NCBI GenBank assembly: GCA_963969495.1
Contig: OZ018319.1
Span: forward strand, 207,970,247 to 208,034,246
Length of the DNA: 64,000 bases
Reading direction: 5' to 3'
From: Ceratothoa steindachneri
Lineage: Eukaryota > Arthropoda > Malacostraca > Isopoda > Cymothoidae
In this document: piece by piece, positions 57,455 through 64,000 of the stretch
Position numbering within the stretch: position 1 is the first letter of the stretch
Layout: every line of letters starts with the position of its first letter
The notes under the pieces: generated by a model
The model's database searches: none
Told to the model about the DNA's origin: nothing
The model's input: the letters and a program-made list of their open reading frames with translations, nothing else
Translations under genes and position numbers: made by a program

Positions 57455-58783
57455 TGTCGAAGTTTAGTGAGTGGGTAATCCCAGTCCCACTTCCTGAACA
57501 TATATGTTATTACCGCACTGAGGTGAAGCGGAGGTGAAGCATATCCAATACACCTACCTTAGCCACTTCGGTGAATAAGAATAACCTCAGTGCGTTCTTT
57601 TGATCAAAACTAAGATGATGATCCCCTGAGTGGGTACCTACTCAGTAAAAGCCAACCATCGGTGGGTCGGTGGAATATTGAGATTTAAGCCGAGTGGATT
57701 GCTTAATAATTGCCAAAGGATCGTCCAAAATAGTTAAACACACAGATACAAAAATAATCTTTAATATACAGGAATTTGAAATAAGCAACAGCGTATATAA
57801 ATATAAATAGAATTAATCTTGCAATGAATAAATAAGTCTACATAATGTCGTGGGGATTACTTGAAAATTACTCACTGGGATGCTTGCGGCTTAATAACAC
57901 CCGACAACATGAATGGAATAGTATTATTGAAATAAACACTGAATTAAGTAAGCACTTCTAATACTCGAGGTTGGTTACGAGCTCGGGATGGGAATTCTAG
58001 TTCACAAATAAACTGGTGAAGTTAGAGGAGGGGGGGGGAGAATTCAATTAACGATACCTTTGAGTTCGTAAGTATTTTTGAAGGGGACGGTGAAGATCTT
58101 CTTCTGGTGACGATGATCGCACCACGTCCGGCCGTCCAAGGTTACCGAATGAGAGGGTAATCCTAGACCAGTGATATAATAATCCTGTGCTGGATCACGA
58201 AGGTGAGCCAAACGGTCACTCAAATCGGAATTCTTCCTCGAAGTACCTGTCCGATTGTTCGGCTCCTGGAGTGGGTAGCCAAAACCGATTATCTAGCTAC
58301 GTTTAGGTTAATCTGCAGAGGAAGGTCCTGTGTAACCTTAGACTCTGAAGGAGGGGGGGGCGCTGCGAGAAGTTTGGCACCTACAAGTACCGTGACGGCA
58401 ACAACCAATTCCCCGAGAAGTTCCTTCCTTGCAGCGGGCGAACGGTTTCCTTTGTGGATCGGACACCACACAAACTCGCCGTAGGTCCAAGATCTTCTGC
58501 TAGAATCCAGGGAGAATTTTTCCTTTTATTTCCCTCGCAAGCAGAAATCGAGAAAGAGAATCGAATTCTCGTAAAATCCGTATCGCTGCGCGAAAGACCT
58601 TTTTTCATCTTTGGGCAGACAGTATGTCTTTCACACCTTCAAGCATCTTGGAGTTTACGATGGCGCGAAAAAGGGTGACAGAGAATTCGAGGCGAGAGGT
58701 GCATTTAGAGATACGGGAGGGCACGCAGCTTGTGTCAGAGTATTTTTGCGTACACTTATGTGCGCGGTATTTAGACTTCTACA
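57455..58783 (-). repeat. 5' LTR
   Basis: 1329 bp; direct copy of 52399-53724. For the minus-strand transcript this is the upstream LTR and should hold the promoter, though I cannot point to it. Confidence 0.93.
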
Positions 58784-60110
58784 ATAAATATTCCCATTAA
58801 ATTGATTTCCCTTGTCTTCTAATAATTCCCATTTATGCTAATACTCTCGAACAGTTGTTAATTCTAATACCATTTTGTTCCAATAATTCTCATTACTAAT
58901 AATTCCCATTTGTTTTTATAGTTCTCATAATCCTAATTCCTCTTTGTTCCAATAATTCTTATTACTTATAATTCCGCCTGGATTTTATAATTCTCATTAA
59001 CTAATTCCAGTAATTCCAATTCCTAATTTTTCTACACTCTACTATGTCGGAGGTCGATCGGCCGGTCGGATGGTAACCTTTTTACTTTTCAATTAGTTTT
59101 TTGGCAATAACATCGTAACTATTCGGTCAATTCTAACGAAATTTGAAAGGATTATGTTGTTTTACATTCTCTTTCGAGTGATCTAATTGCCAAGGTGCTT
59201 TTCAAGGTTAGCGAGGGCGTTATTTCGCAATAACATCATAACTATTCTGCAGATTCTAACGAAATTTGAAACCCTTATGTTGTTTTACATTCTCTTTCGA
59301 ATGACGTAATTGTCTAGGTCCTCGCAAGGTTAGTCCCGGAATTATTGAAAGTTTTGAAGGTCGTAAGGTCATAAATCAGAATAATTGAGAGCACACGACT
59401 TAAGTCTGTTAAACTTGTTTCAATAATTCAAGAAAATTTCAATTCCTTTTTCCAAATAATTTCAATTAATTACTATTCTCTTCTACTCTAATAATTTCAT
59501 TTTAATTCTAATTCATTTTTCCTAATTATTCCTATTAATTCTAATTCTCCTTTTTTAATTATTCACATCAATATAAATTTCAGTTTGTAAGATAATTCTC
59601 CTTAAATTTAATTCCCATTTGCTCTAATAATTAATATTAACTATTTTTTATTATTTTCAATTTGTTACAATAAATCAGATTAATTGTTATGGTAATTATC
59701 ATTTAATTTAATTCCCCTATTCTTTAATAACTCCCATTAATTCCAATAATTATTTATTCAGAGTCCCTTATGTTAACATAATTAAGATTAATTCGAAATC
59801 CCTTTTTCATTCATAATTCTCATAACTTTAATTCTCCATTGTTTTAATAATTTCCATCAATTCTTATTCCCTTTAAACAAAATTAATTCCCATTAATTAT
59901 AATATTGTTGATTCTAAAAAAATCCCATTAATTCTAAATCCATTTTGCACAATTTCAGTAATTTTAATTCCATTTAGTTCCACAATTCCTTTTAATGTGA
60001 TTATTTTTTATAATATTTCCCATTGATTCTAACTTCGTTTTCCATAATTCCTCAAATTTTCAAACTTCTTTCTTCAAAAATTTAAAGTAGTTCTAATTCT
60101 CTTTAGAGGA
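58784..60110 (+). repeat. AT-rich satellite, right part
   Basis: Continues the array at 52120-52398: TTCTAATAATTCCCATT, AATTCTAATTCC, TTTGTTCCAATAATTC words repeat with strong decay to about 60110. Interrupted at 59043-59420 by the dispersed repeat. Confidence 0.75.
59043..59420 (+). repeat. dispersed repeat, copy B with internal duplication
   Basis: Homologue of 22127-22400 in opposite orientation. Starts GTCGGAGGTCGATCGG (copy A has GTCCGTAGCTCAGTCGG) and ends GAGCACACGACTTAAG. A segment of about 123 bp is present twice in tandem here (from 59104 and from 59227: GCAATAACATCRTAACTATT ... CAAGGTTAG), but only once in copy A. Confidence 0.75.
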
Positions 60111-60660
60111 TTTCTGAAGTATTTTGCATTGAGTTCTTTGTTATGACCCTCATATCTATTTTATTTTTTTTGTTAATACGTCTTTATATTATTGACCCCC
60201 CAAAATGATCTTTTCTGTTGTTGCTGTTGATTATGAACTGAGATTTATTTTGACTAAATTTAATACGTTGACTTCAAAAATCGTACTCATAAAATTTCTA
60301 TCACCTCAGGATTTTGTTGTAATTTTCTGTGTTGTCCGACCGACTGTCGTCATTCAGACATTTGAAGAGACATTAGTTCACTATTAGCTTCCGTCAATGT
60401 GGATGCGTAATTATTATTATTATTATTAAGTATATAATTAGCATATGTTACACGAGGATAAGCTATGCAAAATATTGGCGTGGCTGACTGACAAAGGATT
60501 TTAAGATGTTTTCTCTTTTCATAAATTGGGATATACGGGTGTTTAAACGTTTCAGATTTTTTGTTTTAGGTATATATGGATTAAGACAGGTCTTGGGCTA
60601 CAAATAATATAATCTATGAAGATCGTATGTGAAAATATTACGACAATGGAGCAAAGAAAA
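60111..60660. other. unclassified AT-rich DNA
   Basis: An ATT repeat lies at about 60411-60427. Nothing else recognised. Confidence 0.4.
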
Positions 60661-60677
60661 GCGCAAGAATCCAGCTC

Positions 60678-61053
60678 TTGTGTTTCATTGATATGGCAAA
60701 AACCCTCTCACTATCTATTACTACATTTGCTTATTCCCAAGTTTTGAATCAGCAACCCGACGAGTTCCGCCTTAAGACTAAATACCTGTGCCACTTTTTA
60801 GAGGGTTTTCTTCACTTGATGACGAGGAGAATATGGCGAGAAATTGTGGAACATGAATATGATGTAGATTTTGAAGATGATGGTTCATGATCAAACTCAG
60901 TACCAGTCTTTTAATCAGGTAGACTTGTCAGAGGTGACTGAGGTAAGCCTCTTCGAGAGTGATTTGTCACCGAGATTTTGGTACCATTCATTGACAGCTG
61001 GCCAGCTGTCTAATTGCGTCGTCTGTGAATACCTTGTACTCACAAGGCTATGA
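60678..61053 (+). pseudogene. unrecognised broken reading frame
   Basis: Two overlapping frames read on in a protein-like way: 60678-60890 with LKTKYLCHFLEGFLHLMTRR and EIVEHEYDVDFEDDG, then, after a shift near 60880, 60871-61053 with SFNQVDLSEVTEV, FWYHSLTAGQLSNCVVCEYL. I do not recognise the family. The shift suggests a dead element or retrocopy, or an exon pair misread by me. Confidence 0.35.
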
Positions 61054-61148
61054 CTACAAAAGTAGAAAGCTGTCTTCTTGCTTGGTAGGCTGAGTAAGTA
61101 GTGATCGGAGATTTCCTCAAAGGTAAAAGGAATCTTGGAGCTAGATTC

Positions 61149-61192
61149 AATATATTTTATTCAGCACAAACTTTGAAATCGTCTTCAGATGT
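61149..61192 (-). repeat. hairpin tail module, copy 7 (weak)
   Basis: Minus strand CTGAAGACGATTTCAAAG then TGAATAAAATATATTG. It matches the other tails in word order but the TA tract is only a few bases. Confidence 0.4.
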
Positions 61193-61195
61193 CTT

Positions 61196-62114
61196 TTCCT
61201 GATAAAAGAATTCATCCTTAAACGCACTTCATCTCCCTTTTTACATCAACAGGTCGAATACATAAATGCGATCTTTTAACATAAAATTGGTTCTCTCAAC
61301 TTACATTAACATATTTTATCAATTCTTACATAACTATTATGTCTTATAATTTCTATGTAATAATAAACAAGGAATTAATAAAATATTTTCTTTATACCCA
61401 GACGAAAGAATAACCCGCTTCTCTTAGGCCTTGTATTTTTGCCAAATGTCACCATTTCTCTTATTTAGCCGATCTAAGCTATAAATGCTCTCTGTTTTCA
61501 TCAATCAAACTCGATTTATGTTAAATATATTAAAAATTTAAAATGGAATGTACTATCTATATACTTTTATATGAGTTTTGTATTTATTAACCAAAATTGA
61601 CTATATTCCACTCTTTCGTTTCTTTTTTATTTTCTTTATTTCGTGTAAAATTTCTTCATATCATGAAAATCGAAGTTATTTAGTTAGTAGTAAAAATGAG
61701 AAAGTTATTGTGAGAATAGCAATAATTTGGAGAAATATAAGGAAGCTGTTTAATTTAGATTATAATGCAAAAGAAAAGTATTTACAATTTGGGAACCGTG
61801 CTCCTTCTAGAGCACTTATTATTTTCAGATTTCCTATCAATGGAATGCTATTTTGTTTAAAGCTGCCCAATTATAAAAGACTTTATGAAACTCCAAAGTG
61901 CTAATTTTTGAGGTATCTTTGATTGTCTCATTCTATCTTACAATGTGACCATTACAGACTTAGTAAGAGATTTGGGTCTTGTAAATGAATGTCAGAATTA
62001 ATAGATTTTAGGTGAAAAATAAAATAATTCAACATTCATAAACTGGTGGAATCGTCAGCTAGATATTGTTAAATAATTTATAAAGTGTTCTTGAAAGATA
62101 ACACAGAACCATAC
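61196..62114. other. unclassified AT-rich DNA
   Basis: Frame 61578-61904 (108 codons, +) has no domain I know and comes from AT-rich DNA. Nothing else. Confidence 0.35.
62030..62085 (+). repeat. direct repeat, copy 1
   Basis: ATTCATAAACTGGTGGAATC ... TTTATAAAGTG recurs at 63682-63740 with scattered differences. It may belong to LTR or leader sequences of the Gypsy remnant between them. Confidence 0.65.
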
Positions 62115-62560
62115 GATCATCTCTCCTAGCAAAAGGTCCTCCTGAAGAATAGTTACATAATCTCCCAGCAACTCTCTTTGACATGCGAAATGCCGTAAGC
62201 CAAGAAACTGGATTTTCTCCTGCTCATTTTATATATGGCACTCCGTTACGCATTCCTGGTGACTTATTTGTGACTAGAGACCAAGACCCTTCACAACACA
62301 TGTCCATAAACGACATCAAACAGCTATGAATTATCCTACTCTCATCCATCCTCGCCCTTTGGTTCCACAAGAAAGTTCCATTATAAAAAAAAATCTGGAG
62401 AACTGTACGCACGTTTTCTTAAGAAACTCAGATACGTTCTACTCTTTCCAAACTCTATAAAGGCCCATACAAGGTCCTACAGGAGTGCAAACATGCCTAC
62501 ATATTTCAGGGAAGCAAATGAAATATTTGTGCTCACATATGAAATATAAAGCCAGCAAAT
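62115..62560 (+). pseudogene. Gypsy integrase C-terminal fossil
   Basis: LHNLPATLFDMRNAVSQETG, then FSPAHFIYGTPLRIPGDLF, the GYSPxxLVYGxxLRLPGE landmark at the end of Gypsy integrase. Frames then break, but KLYKGPYKVLQECKHAYIF near 62450-62510 corresponds to the following PPYxGPYKVL box. No RT or gag is nearby. Plus strand. Confidence 0.75.
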
Positions 62561-63146
62561 ATGCAAAACAGCAAAGATTCTAACCCAGATAACACTCACA
62601 TACAAACCAACATACAAATTCCTCATACACTACCTACAAAGAAACTTCGATGGAACCTAAGAGCAAGCACGACTAAATACAACTAAGCAATCATATTGAA
62701 ATTTACATCATAATTGGTCTGATAATCTTTGCTCACAGATTTACCTGAAATTTTATATTAAAATCTGTTGCTCTGTTTTACAGAAAAGTTACGTCAATAT
62801 GTTAAAGAATATTGGACGTATTTGGTTATGATATTTTTTCTATACCTGCGTTGGTTACTATTTGGTCAATGCCATTAATTGTATCATATAGCAAACATTA
62901 GATTATTATTTTTTTACTGCATTATTTTTTAGTCAATTATTTAATTATCATAATAGCAACTTTGACGTACCTATCATATTCAGTTTATGCTTCAATCACT
63001 ATTGAGATTGGTTTTAAATATGCATTAAGTCTCAAGGTAATTGATATGGCAATTATAATTAACTCACGAGTTCATCCATTCCACAAACACAATGGTACAA
63101 TTATAATTTTCTCCCTACTTTTCTTTGGATGATTTTCCAATCATCA

Positions 63147-63157
63147 GAAGGAGGGGT
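63147..63157 (+). other. polypurine tract and LTR start candidate
   Basis: AGAAGGAGGGG directly before TGTTATGTAGC, as at the 3' LTR border of Gypsy elements. It lies about 600 bp beyond the integrase fossil on the same strand. The LTR end was not found. Confidence 0.5.
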
Positions 63158-64000
63158 GTTATGTAGCATTCCCATCTCCCCTAGGACGAGTGACACCCTC
63201 TGGAACTAAACTTTTCGGCACTGCTATGATTAGATATTCATAGGAACTTCTCGCTTCAGGAGAAAACATCTGGAACAGATCCCTTCTGCGAACCGTGCGT
63301 ATTTCAAAACTATAACCATTTCTTTTGAGACGTCATAAAAAGAAAAACCAACAGTAAGTGGTTAATCTAACGTTTCCTCTAAATACCAAAAATTATATGA
63401 CACACCCAACCACCTTCGTCGGAAGCCTTCACACAAATATTTTCTCGTATCGTGATGTCACTAAGCTCCACCTATCAATTCATTGAAGTAATTCTTATTC
63501 CGCCTCCTGGTTTAGAGAAAACTTCCTAATAATCATTCATTACTACCTGCTCATCATTAGATTGTCTAACTATACACGCGTAGAATCCATACAAGGTGTC
63601 GACCGATCTGCACCAGATTTTCCATTCAGGCCTTATGCACAAACATCACTTAGATTTCACTAGCCTTGTGCCTTAATTGGAATTCAATATTCATAAGCTG
63701 GTGGAATCTTCAGATCGATATCGTTTAATCGTTTATAAAGTGGAAATATTTATTATTATTTTTTAAAGAGTTGTTGCAAAGATTTAATTTCTCTCGAGCT
63801 GTGTGGGAAAAGGGAAGATAAGTTGATTTTATAGTAGACAAACTGTAGAACAGTTGGACCAAAATCAGAGAGAGTGGAAAGTTACACATATTTAGCTTAC
63901 TCTGCAAAAGCAGAAGACCCTTTTAACTACAAATACGTAAAAACTCTGTGTTGTCCAGTATAATCGATGACTGCTATAGCGTATTATTCGGTCGTTATCA
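63158..64000. other. possible LTR then unclassified DNA
   Basis: If 63157 starts an LTR, this stretch holds it; I could not define its end. The direct repeat at 63682-63740 lies inside. No gene recognised to the window edge. Confidence 0.35.
63682..63740 (+). repeat. direct repeat, copy 2
   Basis: ATTCATAAGCTGGTGGAATC ... TTTATAAAGTG, homologous to 62030-62085. The flanks differ. Confidence 0.65.

Larger units (their letters stand above)
52399..58783 (-). mobile_element. LTR retrotransposon (Ty3/Gypsy, probably Gmr1-like), defective
   Basis: 6385 bp between a perfect 5-bp duplication ATAAA (52394-52398 and 58784-58788). LTRs at 52399-53724 and 57455-58783 start TGTCGA and end CTWCTACA (TG...CA). 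Coding runs on the minus strand: gag, CCHC knuckle, protease remnant, then RT-RNase H ending about 500 bp before the 3' LTR with no integrase after it. Integrase-before-RT order, as in Gmr1-like elements, would explain this, and a SCAN-like gag agrees; that assignment is inference. The first 150 bp of the LTRs differ at about seven positions plus one indel. The internal region is much shortened. Confidence 0.92.

Overview
This is a eukaryotic, AT-rich, repeat-dominated stretch of animal DNA. I recognise no host gene and no intact tRNA or rRNA gene. An arthropod source is suggested, weakly, by a block of TTAGGT-like repeats (21281-21384; TTAGG is the common arthropod telomere unit), by the mix of ITm-type DNA transposons (DD34D mariner, DD41D, Tc1), by Penelope-like elements with GIY-YIG ends, and by a decayed copy of a protein family that I recall mainly from arthropod and cephalopod genomes. 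No species can be named from the sequence.

Layout. 1-5900: unclassified DNA, a dead Tc1 (2430-3330), Penelope-type 3' tails ending in (TA)n, and a 298-bp nearly perfect inverted repeat (4818-5115 / 5599-5897) made from the 3' end of a non-LTR retrotransposon. 6585-8981: a decayed non-LTR element on the + strand with endonuclease, RT and C-terminal remains. 9263-13113: a long Jockey/I-type element on the - strand (ORF1 zinc knuckles, APE endonuclease, RT with YADD), with a sister copy at 43312-46803. 13450-14480, 37300-37620 and 39146-39960: three Penelope-like fragments. 17230-19916: a 2.7-kb T/G-rich minisatellite with a unit of about 13 bp. 24115-25569: an internally deleted non-LTR copy and a 5S rRNA-like scrap. 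26467-27410: an internally deleted DD41D transposon. 28510-36500: SINE-like pieces, a mariner fossil, RTE fragments, a decayed 'orphan' transposon protein, and at 33350-34651 an apparently complete mariner with an open 349-aa transposase. 47012-47322: a GC-rich terminal-inverted-repeat element. 48160-52090: CR1-like, mariner-like, DD41D-like and RTE remains. 52399-58783: a full LTR retrotransposon on the - strand with two 1.3-kb LTRs and a perfect ATAAA target duplication, inserted in an AT-rich satellite that resumes at 58784. 59043-64000: a dispersed repeat shared with 22127-22400, unclassified DNA and a dying Gypsy integrase end.

How the parts relate. Almost everything is mobile-element debris of different ages. 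Only the mariner reads as potentially active; the LTR element has a clean target duplication but has lost catalytic residues and most of its pol gene. The most distinctive structural signal is a recurring module on both strands: a short hairpin of the form TGA(A/T)GATG...CGAAA followed 55-170 bp later by a (TA)n tract. Two of its copies lie just beyond Penelope-like coding remains, and two copies meet tail to tail at one (TA)n tract (36306-36393). This suggests elements that end in, or insert into, TA microsatellites.
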